Assembly (NCBI RefSeq): GCF_015163715.1
Contig: NZ_JADDUM010000066.1
Coordinates: 1 to 64,000 of the forward strand
Length of the DNA stretch: 64,000 nucleotides
Origin: Pseudomonas cyclaminis
Lineage (GTDB): Bacteria > Pseudomonadota > Gammaproteobacteria > Pseudomonadales > Pseudomonadaceae
Direction of reading: 5' to 3'
Position 1 is the first letter of the stretch; every line of letters begins with the position of its first letter. Below are positions 52,945 to 61,435 of this stretch, piece by piece. The notes beneath the pieces are model-generated. The model saw nothing but the letters and a program-made list of their open reading frames with translations, made no database searches and was not told the DNA's origin. A program made the translations under genes and the position numbers.

Positions 52945-53850
52945 TCAGATCAAGCTGCCGCGCATCTCCGCGACCAGTTCCAGCAGGATCGCCTTGACCG
53001 CTTGAGCCGGCACCGACAACGGCAGGTGACCGGACAGACACAGTGCCAGGGGCGCCTCGATTTCGGGCTCGACAATTCGGCACATGTGCACCGAAGTGCC
53101 GGCGACCATCACCCGCGCCGAGGATTCGGGCAGGATCGTCGAGCCAAAGTGCTCGGCGACGGCGGCGGTCAGGGTGATCGACGATTCGATTTCCGCCACC
53201 ACCCGCGCGCTCATGCCAATGCGCTGGAAGGCTTCATCCGCCAGCCGCCGCATGACGTTGTAGGGGCGCGGCAGGAGCATGTCCATGTCGGCGAGTTCAG
53301 CCAGGGGGATCTCGTCGAGCGCACTGACTGAAGGGTCGGCACTCACCAGGTACAGGTTCTCTCGCAGCAGCGAAACGAAGCTCAAGCCATGCACTTCGCG
53401 CCCTCCATACAGCACCGCCATGTCCATCCGGCCGTTCATGATCAACTCGCTCAATGTGGTGCCGAAGTTTTCATTGAGGTACAGCAAAATACCCGGATGA
53501 CGCTCGCGCACCCTGCGCAACAGCGGCAAGGACAGCGTCGATGCGGCGGTGCCCGGCGCCAAGCCGACCGACACCTGCCCGGACAAGGCATGCCCCGTGG
53601 CATTGATGTCGCTCTGAGCCTGCTCACACTGGCGCAAAATGATCTGCGCATGACCGTAGAGCACCTTCCCAGCCTCAGTCGGGGTGACGCCGCGTTTGGT
53701 CCGAATCAGTAACTGCTGTTGCAACTCAGCTTCCAGCGTGGCCAGTTGCTGACTGAGTGCCGGTTGCGCGACATGCAGCACATCGGCGGCCTGGGTCATG
53801 CTGCCGATATCGACGAGTTTCACGAAATACTTCAAACGGCGCAGATTCAC
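52945..53850 (-). CDS. LysR-family regulator (Nac-like)
   Basis: 301 residues. The N-terminus NLRRLKYFVKLVDIGSMTQA, AADVLHVAQPALSQQLATLE, LLIRTKRGVTPTEAGKVLYG is very like Nac, the nitrogen assimilation LysR protein, followed by the effector domain (VSVGLAPGTAASTLSLPLLR). The GTG at 53850 (VNLRRLKYF) is the best start by alignment; it also places the regulatory site at 53954 at 104 bp, exactly as for the SDR operon. It probably controls all four units of the block, with a nitrogen or carboxylate inducer. Confidence 0.85.
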   Translation of the reverse strand: MNLRRLKYFVKLVDIGSMTQAADVLHVAQPALSQQLATLEAELQQQLLIRTKRGVTPTEAGKVLYGHAQIILRQCEQAQSDINATGHALSGQVSVGLAPGTAASTLSLPLLRRVRERHPGILLYLNENFGTTLSELIMNGRMDMAVLYGGREVHGLSFVSLLRENLYLVSADPSVSALDEIPLAELADMDMLLPRPYNVMRRLADEAFQRIGMSARVVAEIESSITLTAAVAEHFGSTILPESSARVMVAGTSVHMCRIVEPEIEAPLALCLSGHLPLSVPAQAVKAILLELVAEMRGSLI

Positions 53851-53953
53851 GTTGGCGGTGCTCTTGCTCGAAAAAGGGAGACAGCCCTCAGGCTTTAGCA
53901 AGAGCCAGGCCAGCCCGAAACCTCGCGCGCGTGGTTAATGCCAAGGCTCAACC

Positions 53954-53968
53954 ATAAGCCTTTGCTAT
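53954..53968. promoter_or_regulatory. LysR-type site ATA-N9-TAT, regulator promoter
   Basis: ATAAGCCTTTGCTAT, 104-118 bp upstream of the LysR start (GTG at 53850); autoregulation is likely. Confidence 0.65.
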
Positions 53969-54058
53969 GGCTGGATCGTAGTTACGTTGATCGACACCCG
54001 CCACGGGCACACAGGGCTGAACGCACCGTCTTGGTGCGATGACTGTTCAGTTCCAGCC

Positions 54059-54073
54059 ATAAGCGATTCCTAT
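54059..54073. promoter_or_regulatory. LysR-type site ATA-N9-TAT, aminotransferase operon
   Basis: ATAAGCGATTCCTAT, 87-101 bp upstream of the aminotransferase start. A further partial motif (CTTATGGCTG near 54094) lies between it and the gene. The divergent gap 53851-54159 contains no gene. Confidence 0.65.
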
Positions 54074-54159
54074 CCGACCAGAACGATCTCATCTTATGGC
54101 TGCCTGGTTAGCGGCTCGTACTGTAGGACCTCGTCAACGTCATCAACGAGGAACGACAC

Positions 54160-55368
54160 GTGACCGCCTCCCGCATCGCCGCCCGTGTGCAACGCATCAA
54201 GCCGTCCCCAAGCAGCGCCGCTTCCGACCGTGCGAACGAACTTCGCCGGCAGGGCAAATCCATCATCAATCTGGTCGTCGGCGAGCCGGACTTCGATACC
54301 CCGGTGCACATTCGGCAAGCGGCCAACGCCGCCATCGAACGTGGCGAGACGCGTTACACGCAAAATGCCGGCACCCCGGAATTACGTCAGGCGATTATCG
54401 ACAAGCTGGCACGGGAAAATAGCCTGACTTATGGTGCGAATCAGATCCTGGTCACCAGTGGCGCGAAAAGTGCGATTTTCAATGCCTTCGCTGCCACGCT
54501 CGGCGCGGGCGATGAAGTCCTGATTCCGGCGCCGTACTGGGTGTCGTACCCCGACATGGTGCTGGCTTGTGAAGGGGAACCCGTCACCCTCGCCTGCCCG
54601 GAAGAAAACGCTTTCAAGCTGACCCCGGATCAGCTGCGCGGCGCGATCACCAAACGCACTCGCTGGCTGCTGCTCAATTCCCCCAGCAACCCGACCGGCG
54701 CCAGCTACAGCGCTGCCGAACTGCGCGCCCTGGCCGATGTGCTGCTCGACCATCCGCACGTATTGCTGATGACTGACGACATCTACGAACACATCCGCTA
54801 TGAAGGCCTGGACAACCCGCACATCCTAGCCATCGAACCGGCGCTGACCGCGCGCACCGTGGTGGTCAACGGGGTGTCCAAGACTTACGCCATGACCGGC
54901 TGGCGAATCGGTTATGCCGCCGGCCCAACCGATTTGATCGGGGCGATGGCGACCCTGCAATCCCAATCAACCAGCAATGCCTGCTCGGTCAGCCAGGCCG
55001 CAGCGGTCGAAGCGCTCAACGGTGACCAGACTTTCGTCAAGGACAGCGTGGCGGTTTACCAGCAACGTCGGGATCGCTGCCTGGACTTGCTCAATGCCAT
55101 CGATGGCTTGAGTTGCCGCAAACCCGATGGGGCGTTCTATCTCTATGTGAACTGCTCGGGCTTGTTGGGCAAATCGACCACTCATGGCAAGCGCCTGGAC
55201 ACCGATTACGACGTGGTCATGTACCTGCTGGAAAACCAGGGTGTGGCCGTGGTAGCCGGGACCGCGTATGGATTGGCGCCGTTCTTCCGGATGTCGATCG
55301 CCACCGACATCAAGACCCTCGACGAAGGTTGTTCGCGGATTGCCGCTGCCGTTGCGGCGCTGGGCTGA
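54160..55368 (+). CDS. Class I PLP aminotransferase (aspartate aminotransferase-like)
   Basis: 402 residues of fold-type I: INLVVGEPDFDTPVHIRQAA, RYTQNAGTPELRQAIIDKLA, PAPYWVSYPDMVLACEG, LNSPSNPTGASYSAAELRAL, the Schiff-base Lys in NGVSKTYAMTGWRIGYAAGP, and the substrate Arg near FFRMSIAT. It transfers the amino group of the imported compound or its product to a 2-oxo acid. GTG start at 54160 with GAGGA 8 bases upstream. First gene of the aminotransferase-MFS-porin unit. Confidence 0.85.
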   Translation: MTASRIAARVQRIKPSPSSAASDRANELRRQGKSIINLVVGEPDFDTPVHIRQAANAAIERGETRYTQNAGTPELRQAIIDKLARENSLTYGANQILVTSGAKSAIFNAFAATLGAGDEVLIPAPYWVSYPDMVLACEGEPVTLACPEENAFKLTPDQLRGAITKRTRWLLLNSPSNPTGASYSAAELRALADVLLDHPHVLLMTDDIYEHIRYEGLDNPHILAIEPALTARTVVVNGVSKTYAMTGWRIGYAAGPTDLIGAMATLQSQSTSNACSVSQAAAVEALNGDQTFVKDSVAVYQQRRDRCLDLLNAIDGLSCRKPDGAFYLYVNCSGLLGKSTTHGKRLDTDYDVVMYLLENQGVAVVAGTAYGLAPFFRMSIATDIKTLDEGCSRIAAAVAALG

Positions 55369-55377
55369 GGACCGATA

Positions 55378-56922
55378 ATGACCGCGGCCCCCCACTCTCC
55401 CCTGAGCTTCAAGCAGGCTCTGCTGGCAATGCTCGGCATCTCGCTGGTGCTGATGCTTTCGGCGCTTGATCAGACAGTGATCGGCAACGCCTTGCCGAGC
55501 ATCGTCGCCGAGCTAAAGGGTTTTGAGCTCTACGCCTGGGTGGCCACGGGGTACATGCTGGCGTCGATTGTCACCATCCCGATCTTCGGCCGACTGGGCG
55601 ACTACTACGGGCGCAAGCCCTTCGTGATCGCCGCCACATTGATCTTCACCCTGGCTTCGCTGGCCTGCGCCGTGGCCAACGACATGCTGTGGCTGGTGAT
55701 CGGCCGCACCTTGCAGGGCGTCGGCGGCGGTATGTTGATCGGCACGGCGTTCGCCTGCATCCCGGAACTGTTTCCCGACACCCGCCAACGCCTGCGCTGG
55801 CAGATGTTGCTCAGTGCCCTGTTCAGCGTGGTCAACGCCATTGGACCTGGGTTGGGCGGCTATTTGACGGGGGCCTATGGTTGGCGCTCGGTGTTCTACA
55901 TCAATCTGCCGCTGGGCTGCCTGGCGTTGTTTTTTGCCTGGCGCTACCTGCCTTATTACCACCCGCAGCAACGGGCAAAAATTAGCCTCGACTGGCCGGG
56001 CGCATTACTAATCGCCTTGGTGCTGGGTAGCTTGCAATTGTTCGTTGAATGGTTGGGCCATTCCAGTCTGATACTGAGCGCGGCGCTGGGACTGAGCTGC
56101 ATCGCGGCGACCCTTGCCCTATGGCACTGGGAACGACGCTGCCAGCACGCGCTGCTGCCGGCGGCGTTACTCGGATTACCGAGCATGCGCCTGTTGTTTC
56201 TGCTGTCGGTGGCCGCCGGGGCGATCATGTTTTCGTTGTTGTTCTATCTGCCGCTGTTACTGCAAGGCAGCTACGGCTACTCGCCGCAGGATGCCGGCCT
56301 GCTGATTACGCCACTGGCCCTGAGCATCACCCTGGGCGCCATCGTCAACAGCCGCATCGTCACCCGTTTGCGCAATCCAAACCTGTTGCCGCTGGGTGGT
56401 TTTGTCGCGCTACTGCTGGCATGCCTCGGGCTGGCCATCGCCGGACGCAGTGCTTCGTTTAATGCGCTACTCGGCTTGATCCTGCTGGCGGGGCTTGGCC
56501 TGGGCTTCATCCTGCTGAACCTGACGGTCTTCACCCAGACCCTCGCCGATCGCCAGTTCCTCGGCATCGCTACCGCGCTGACCCAATCGCTGCGCCTGGT
56601 CGGTGGCTTGCTGGGAACAGCCGGAATGGGTGTGTTGGTCAACCTGCTGTACAGCGCCAACCTGCAACGACTTTTTATCGCCCAAGCGCACATGGACGGA
56701 TTGGCCTTGTACGCAGACCCGCAGGTACTTCTGCGTCCCGATGCCGCCCAGCTCGAACACCCGCAATGGCTGAACCTGGCCCGCGATGCCCTGGCCCAGT
56801 CGGTGGGCGTCGGCCTGCTGCTGTGCGCCGGGCTCGGCGTGTTGGCGCTGTTCATCCTGTACCGCTTGCCGCCCGTAAGACTGAACGTCTTGCCGGCCAC
56901 CGTTGCTCCTGAAAAACAATAA
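55378..56922 (+). CDS. MFS transporter, DHA2 (14-helix) type
   Basis: 514 residues with about 14 hydrophobic segments; MFS motifs LDQTVIGNALPSIVAELKG in helix 1 and GRLGDYYGRKPFVIAA in loop 2-3. The closest style is the EmrB/QacA drug-efflux branch. In this operon it may export a toxic intermediate or import the substrate; direction is not visible. 9 bp after the aminotransferase. Confidence 0.85.
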   Translation: MTAAPHSPLSFKQALLAMLGISLVLMLSALDQTVIGNALPSIVAELKGFELYAWVATGYMLASIVTIPIFGRLGDYYGRKPFVIAATLIFTLASLACAVANDMLWLVIGRTLQGVGGGMLIGTAFACIPELFPDTRQRLRWQMLLSALFSVVNAIGPGLGGYLTGAYGWRSVFYINLPLGCLALFFAWRYLPYYHPQQRAKISLDWPGALLIALVLGSLQLFVEWLGHSSLILSAALGLSCIAATLALWHWERRCQHALLPAALLGLPSMRLLFLLSVAAGAIMFSLLFYLPLLLQGSYGYSPQDAGLLITPLALSITLGAIVNSRIVTRLRNPNLLPLGGFVALLLACLGLAIAGRSASFNALLGLILLAGLGLGFILLNLTVFTQTLADRQFLGIATALTQSLRLVGGLLGTAGMGVLVNLLYSANLQRLFIAQAHMDGLALYADPQVLLRPDAAQLEHPQWLNLARDALAQSVGVGLLLCAGLGVLALFILYRLPPVRLNVLPATVAPEKQ

Positions 56923-56984
56923 AAACCTTACTGCCGCTTTTGACTGCCTCTCACAACACTCAACAACTCATGGGGATGACTCCG

Positions 56985-58316
56985 ATGGAGCTTTTCAATC
57001 GCGCACCTAAAGTAATGGCCGGCATTTGCGGCTTGATCATCGCTCAACAGGGTTACGCCGCAGGCCTGGTAGAAGACAGCAAGCTCAGCGTGCTGGCCCG
57101 CAACTTTTTCAGTAATGCCGACAACCGCAGCGGTGCGGCCGCCCCCAACTACACCCAGGAGTGGGGCCAGGGTTTCATCGCCAACTTTCAGTCCGGTTTT
57201 ACTCAAGGCACCGTCGGTTTCGGCGTGGATGCCATCGGCATGTTCGGGGTGCGGCTGGACTCCGGCAAAGGTCGGCACTACAACCCTGAAAGCAAGGCCT
57301 TCAACGGCAACATCTTCCCGACCGACAGTGATGGGCGTGCCGTGGATGAGTTCGGCAGCCTGGGCCTGACCGCCAAGGCGAAGTTCTCCAACACCGAACT
57401 GAAATACGGCACGCTGGTGCCGATGTTGCCGGTGGTGATGTCCACCGACCGCATGCTGCAACAGACTTTCAATGGCGGGCAGATTCAGTCCAAGGACCTG
57501 GAGAATTTCACCTTCACCCTCGGCCAGTTGGAGCATGTCAAAGGTCGCGGTTCGAGCAACCAGATGGGCATGTCGATTCCCGGCGCGAACAACGCGCAGA
57601 CCGGCGAGTTCGTGAACAAGTTCTACTACGGCGGCGTGGATTACAAAGCGACCAAAGACCTGACATTGCAGTACTACTACGGCAACCTGCAGGACTTCTA
57701 CAAACAGAACTTCCTCGGGCTCAAATACGATATGCAGGTCGGCCCGGGCACCCTGCGTACCGATTTGCGTCACTTCGACAACCGCTCTGATGGCGCCAAC
57801 GGCCATGACCCCGCGTTCTACACCTTCGGTTACTACGGCAACGGCGTCACCAAGGGCAAGGTCGACAGTCGCCTGGACAGCGCGCAATTCACTTACCTGG
57901 TGAACGGCCACACCTTCGCCGCCGGCCTGCAACAAGTCAGCGGCGACAGCGATGCGGTCTGGTTGAATCAGGGTGACGGTTCCACCGCCTATTTCATGAC
58001 GGAGTCGATGATCGGCAAGTTCCAGCGCGCCGGGGAAACCACTTGGCAGGTTCGCTACGGTTATGATTTCGCCAGGGTCGGGGTTCCGGGTTTGAGTTTC
58101 CTAGGCATGTACGAAAACGGTTCGAACATCCGTACCCCGACAGGCGACAAAAGCGAGTGGGAACGCAACCTGACGGTGAGCTATGTCATTCAGCAAGGGC
58201 CGCTGAAGGACCTGAGCATTGCACTGCGCCATGCGTCATTGCGCACTGAAGTGTCGACACAACGCGATAGCGACGAGCATCGGGTGATCGTCAGCTACCC
58301 GCTGAACATTCTGTAA
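56985..58316 (+). CDS. OprD-family outer-membrane porin
   Basis: 443 residues: signal peptide (APKVMAGICGLIIAQQGYAA) then the OprD barrel beginning GLVEDSKLSVLARNFFSNAD, with YTQEWGQGFIANFQSGFTQG, FGVDAIGMFGVRLDSGKGRH, GTLVPMLPVVMSTDRMLQQT, and a C-terminal strand ending in SYPLNIL. OprD porins admit amino acids and small carboxylates. Several ATGs are close (56970, 56976, 56985); 56985 has GGGG upstream at a plausible distance. Last gene of the aminotransferase-MFS unit. Confidence 0.85.
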   Translation: MELFNRAPKVMAGICGLIIAQQGYAAGLVEDSKLSVLARNFFSNADNRSGAAAPNYTQEWGQGFIANFQSGFTQGTVGFGVDAIGMFGVRLDSGKGRHYNPESKAFNGNIFPTDSDGRAVDEFGSLGLTAKAKFSNTELKYGTLVPMLPVVMSTDRMLQQTFNGGQIQSKDLENFTFTLGQLEHVKGRGSSNQMGMSIPGANNAQTGEFVNKFYYGGVDYKATKDLTLQYYYGNLQDFYKQNFLGLKYDMQVGPGTLRTDLRHFDNRSDGANGHDPAFYTFGYYGNGVTKGKVDSRLDSAQFTYLVNGHTFAAGLQQVSGDSDAVWLNQGDGSTAYFMTESMIGKFQRAGETTWQVRYGYDFARVGVPGLSFLGMYENGSNIRTPTGDKSEWERNLTVSYVIQQGPLKDLSIALRHASLRTEVSTQRDSDEHRVIVSYPLNIL

Positions 58317-58322
58317 GGCAAT

Positions 58323-58348
58323 GAAACCCGGCGTAAACGCCGGGTTTC
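58323..58348 (+). terminator. Strong stem-loop after the porin gene
   Basis: A perfect 12-bp stem (GAAACCCGGCGT / ACGCCGGGTTTC) with a two-base AA loop, 7 bp after the oprD-like stop. The following run is CGGCTCCTTCTTTA, so termination is likely. The rest of 58350-58606 holds no gene; it is the right-hand margin of the cargo block and carries the promoter or leader of the resumed ICE operon. Confidence 0.75.
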
Positions 58349-58606
58349 GGCTCCTTCTTTATGCTCATCGCTCCGACAAACTCTCATTTGAGGAACACCT
58401 GAGCATCATCGTCAACCCGTATTTATCTGGTTCAATTCAACTGAGCACGAATAGAGGTTGCCCAAAAACACAATGCCAGATAACAACAATTTTCAACTCC
58501 TGCAGTGAACTGACCGAAGAAAAGCGATTCCTCACGTCTCGCTTTTCTTACTGCTATCCCCACCCTTTAACTTGATTCTGACTCCATATCACTATGGGCC
58601 AGCATC

Positions 58607-58942
58607 ATGCCGACTTCCGCCTTTCGCTGCTCGTTGCTACTTTCGCTAGCTATCGTCCATGGCAGTAGCTATGCCGCATCGGCTGATGAGCAAGTACAGC
58701 TAAGCCTGGTCCAACAGCAACTCGACACTATCGAACGCCTTACGACGCGAGCCGAGTTAGCCAGTACCCCTGAATCAAACGAACGCTATCGCTTCGACTA
58801 CCCCCAATTGCTCCAAGACATCCAACGTATCCGTCACGGTGTGCAGAGCTACCTGTCCCCCTCCCGCGCTCAACCCCGCGATCCCAGTGAACTGTTAGGC
58901 GATTACAGCCTCGACACTCCGTCCGCGGAGCCCTCGCCATGA
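58607..58942 (+). CDS. RAQPRD-family ICE protein (TIGR01690)
   Basis: 111 residues with a signal peptide (CSLLLSLAIVHGSSYAASA). The body contains the name-giving RAQPRD motif near residue 86 (YLSPSRAQPRDPSELLGDY) after EQVQLSLVQQQLDTIERL and FDYPQLLQDIQRIRHGV. Periplasmic component of the ICE secretion system and the first backbone gene after the cargo block. Confidence 0.9.
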   Translation: MPTSAFRCSLLLSLAIVHGSSYAASADEQVQLSLVQQQLDTIERLTTRAELASTPESNERYRFDYPQLLQDIQRIRHGVQSYLSPSRAQPRDPSELLGDYSLDTPSAEPSP

Positions 58943-59178
58943 GCATGACCGACGCCCAGACCGCTGCCTTCCAAAACGCCTCCGGCTTTTCGGCGCAGAG
59001 CAGTTCAACTTTGTGGCTTTCCCTGGTCCTCGTACTGACCTTGCTCTGGTGTACCTGGGTGATGTGGACGGCTTACCGAGGGTGGGCAGCCGGTAGCGTG
59101 CGCTTCGGTGCCTTCGGTGGCAGCGCCGCTCGCGTGCTGCTCGCCCTACTCGTTCTGATGTTCTTCACCCTGTCCTAA
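58939..59178 (+). CDS. TIGR03758-family ICE protein (PFL_4701-like)
   Basis: 79 residues with two membrane segments (SSTLWLSLVLVLTLLWCTWV and VLLALLVLMFFTLS). Small membrane subunit of the secretion system. Overlaps the RAQPRD gene by 4 bp. Confidence 0.85.
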   Translation: MSMTDAQTAAFQNASGFSAQSSSTLWLSLVLVLTLLWCTWVMWTAYRGWAAGSVRFGAFGGSAARVLLALLVLMFFTLS

Positions 59179-59195
59179 TCCAGGAGATCGCCGTC

Positions 59196-59567
59196 ATGCT
59201 CAAGTGCCTAGTCCCCCTTAAAAACAACCTGCGTGATCGTGCGAGCCAGCGCTTGATCGGTCTGCTACTGGTGCTCGGTCCAAGCTTGGCTTTTGCCGAA
59301 TTACCGACCATGGAAGCACCCTCCCGTGGCGAAGGATCCGGCTTGATCGAGACGATCAAAAACTACGCCTACGACGGCGGTATCCTGCTCGGCCTGCTGA
59401 TCGCCCTGCTCGCGTTTCTCGGCGTGGCCTGGCATTCCCTGACCGTCTATGCCGACGTGCAGAACCAGCGCAAGACCTGGAAGGACTTGGGTGCGGTGGT
59501 CGGTATCGGTGCTCTGTTGGTGGTGATCATCATCTGGTTCCTGACCAAGGCTGCCGCGATTCTGTGA
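59196..59567 (+). CDS. TIGR03745-family ICE protein (PFL_4702-like)
   Basis: 123 residues: signal-like first helix (RLIGLLLVLGPSLAFA), then LPTMEAPSRGEGSGLIETIK, and two more membrane segments (DGGILLGLLIALLAFLGVAW and GALLVVIIIWFLTKAAAI). The size and pattern resemble a pilin/VirB2-like subunit of this secretion class, which is an inference. Confidence 0.85.
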   Translation: MLKCLVPLKNNLRDRASQRLIGLLLVLGPSLAFAELPTMEAPSRGEGSGLIETIKNYAYDGGILLGLLIALLAFLGVAWHSLTVYADVQNQRKTWKDLGAVVGIGALLVVIIIWFLTKAAAIL

Positions 59568-59574
59568 GGTCGGC

Positions 59575-59988
59575 ATGAACGACAAAATCGAACATCTTGC
59601 CGACGGCACCTTGGTCTTTCTGCCGGAGCGGCTCAATCGCGATCCTGCCGTATTACGCGGTTTGACCAATGATGAGATGTGGGTAGCGCTTGGCACCGGC
59701 GCAATCATTGGCCTGCTGCTGGGCGTTCCTCTGACGATCGCCACCGCTTCCATTGCCGTGGCGCCGACCAGCATGATCGCAGGCATGGCCGTGGTGTTAT
59801 TGGTCGGTGGCACGCTACTGCGTCGGGCCAAACGGGCCCGCCCCGAGACCTGGTTGTACCGCAAACTCGAATGGGTACTCGCCAGCCGTTGGCGCCTGGG
59901 GCGCGGCAGTTTGATCCTCCACTCCGGCGCCTGGACGGTTCGCCGTTCGCGTCGACTGCGCCCTGCCCTGTCCCGGTGGCAACCATGA
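59575..59988 (+). CDS. TIGR03750-family ICE protein (DUF3487)
   Basis: 137 residues: EHLADGTLVFLPERLNRDPA, LRGLTNDEMWVALGTGAIIG with two adjoining membrane helices, then RPETWLYRKLEWVLASRWRL. Resembles VirB3/TraL-like small membrane proteins. Overlaps the next gene by 4 bp. Confidence 0.85.
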   Translation: MNDKIEHLADGTLVFLPERLNRDPAVLRGLTNDEMWVALGTGAIIGLLLGVPLTIATASIAVAPTSMIAGMAVVLLVGGTLLRRAKRARPETWLYRKLEWVLASRWRLGRGSLILHSGAWTVRRSRRLRPALSRWQP

Positions 59989-60626
59989 GTCGTTTTCGGA
60001 ACAAGGTCGATGCCCAACAGGCCCATATCTTCAGCCTGCGTCTGGCGGTAGTGATCCTCGCCCTAGTCTGCGCCGGACTCTGGTATGGCTGGCGCTCGAC
60101 ACCGACCGATCTGACCGTGCATGTCCCCCCGGATCTGCGCTCGGGTAGCACGCGCAAGTGGTGGGATATTCCCTCGGAGAATGTCTATGCCTTTGCCCTG
60201 TACATCTTCGGTCAGCTCAACCGCTGGCCCTCGGATGGCGAGCAGGATTATCGCCGCGCCATCTATGGCTTGCAGTCCTACCTGACACCCGCCTGCAAGG
60301 CCTTCCTCGACGGCGACTACGAGTACCGCAAAGCCGCCGGCGAACTGCGCCAGCGAGTGCGTGGCGTCTACGAAATTCTGGGCCGAGGCTACAGCGAAGA
60401 TCCGGGACTCAGGGTCAAGCAACTCGACCGCGACAGCTGGCTGGTCAAACTCGACCTCAACGCCGATGAGTATTACGCCGCCGAGCCAGTGAAACGGGTG
60501 GTGGTGCGTTATCCATTACGCGTGGTGCGTTTCGACCTGGATCCCGAACGCAACAAATGGGGGCTGGCACTGGATTGTTATCAGGGCACGCCGCAAAAAA
60601 TCTCCCTGCCTGGAGGTGAGCCATGA
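59985..60626 (+). CDS. TIGR03746-family ICE protein (PFL_4703-like)
   Basis: 213 residues: MSRFRNKVDAQQAHIFSLRL, one membrane helix (LAVVILALVCAGLWYGW), then a periplasmic domain (VYAFALYIFGQLNRWPSDGE, YRRAIYGLQSYLTPACKAFL, VVRYPLRVVRFDLDPERNKW). The layout is that of TraE/VirB8-like core-complex proteins. ATGA overlap with both neighbours. Confidence 0.85.
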   Translation: MSRFRNKVDAQQAHIFSLRLAVVILALVCAGLWYGWRSTPTDLTVHVPPDLRSGSTRKWWDIPSENVYAFALYIFGQLNRWPSDGEQDYRRAIYGLQSYLTPACKAFLDGDYEYRKAAGELRQRVRGVYEILGRGYSEDPGLRVKQLDRDSWLVKLDLNADEYYAAEPVKRVVVRYPLRVVRFDLDPERNKWGLALDCYQGTPQKISLPGGEP

Positions 60627-61435
60627 AGCGGATTTCTACCCTGGGAGTGACCGTCGCACTGATGTTATGGGGAGCTGCAGCGCAGGCCGTCGAGCTGATG
60701 CACTGGGAACGCCTACCCCTCGCGGTCCCACTGGTGATCAATCAAGAGCGAGTAGTCTTTATCAATGAGGCTGTTCGAGTCGGCGTGCCCTCAGCCCTGA
60801 CGGGCAAGCTGCGCGTGCAATCAACTGGCGGCACGCTGTACTTGCGCGCGTCGGAAGCCATTGCACCGACTCGACTGCAACTCCAATCGGTCGCGACGGG
60901 CGAAATTATCCTGCTGGATATCGCGGCCACTCCTGGTGATCAACCGTTGGAGCCCGTGCGTATTCTCAAGAATGTTCCGGTGCAAGCTACCGAGACTGAA
61001 TCGAGCACCGTCCCTGTTCCAGAACGTACACCGATCCCGGTCGCTTTGACGCGCTATGCCGCACAGAGCCTATACGCGCCGCTGCGCACCGTAGAATCCC
61101 TACCCGGCGTACGCCGCGTACCGCTCAAGCTGCGCACCGAACTGCCGACCCTGTTGCCGACCGAAAACATTTCCAGCACACCTATCGCCGCCTGGCGACT
61201 CGGTGATTACTGGGTGACGGCAGTGAAGTTGCGCAATCGTAGTTCAGAGCCGGTGCAACTCGATCCGCGTCAGATTCAGGCCAAACTGCTCGCCGCGGCC
61301 TTCCAGCATGCTTTCCTCGGGCCTGTCGGCAGCGCTGAAGACACCACGCTCGCCTACCTCGTCACTCGCGGTGCCGGCCTCGAACACGCTTTGCTGCTCC
61401 CGCCCGTTGCGCGAGGGGTTGACGATGAAAGCTAA
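60623..61435 (+). CDS. TIGR03749-family ICE protein (PFL_4704-like)
   Basis: 270 residues with a signal peptide (VALMLWGAAAQAVE). ELMHWERLPLAVPLVINQER, VVFINEAVRVGVPSALTGKL, TGGTLYLRASEAIAPTRLQL; the fold pattern resembles TraK/VirB9-like outer-complex proteins. Overlaps the next gene by 11 bp. Confidence 0.85.
   Translation: MKRISTLGVTVALMLWGAAAQAVELMHWERLPLAVPLVINQERVVFINEAVRVGVPSALTGKLRVQSTGGTLYLRASEAIAPTRLQLQSVATGEIILLDIAATPGDQPLEPVRILKNVPVQATETESSTVPVPERTPIPVALTRYAAQSLYAPLRTVESLPGVRRVPLKLRTELPTLLPTENISSTPIAAWRLGDYWVTAVKLRNRSSEPVQLDPRQIQAKLLAAAFQHAFLGPVGSAEDTTLAYLVTRGAGLEHALLLPPVARGVDDES

Larger units (their letters stand above)
43770..58606. mobile_element. Cargo block inserted between the two halves of the ICE secretion cluster
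   Basis: Twelve or thirteen metabolic, transport and regulatory genes separate TIGR03747 (43769) from RAQPRD (58607), which are consecutive backbone parts in the element class. No transposase, integrase or terminal repeat could be identified at the edges, so the block probably came in by recombination at an accessory hotspot. Left non-coding margin 43770-44084; right margin 58317-58606. Confidence 0.7.
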
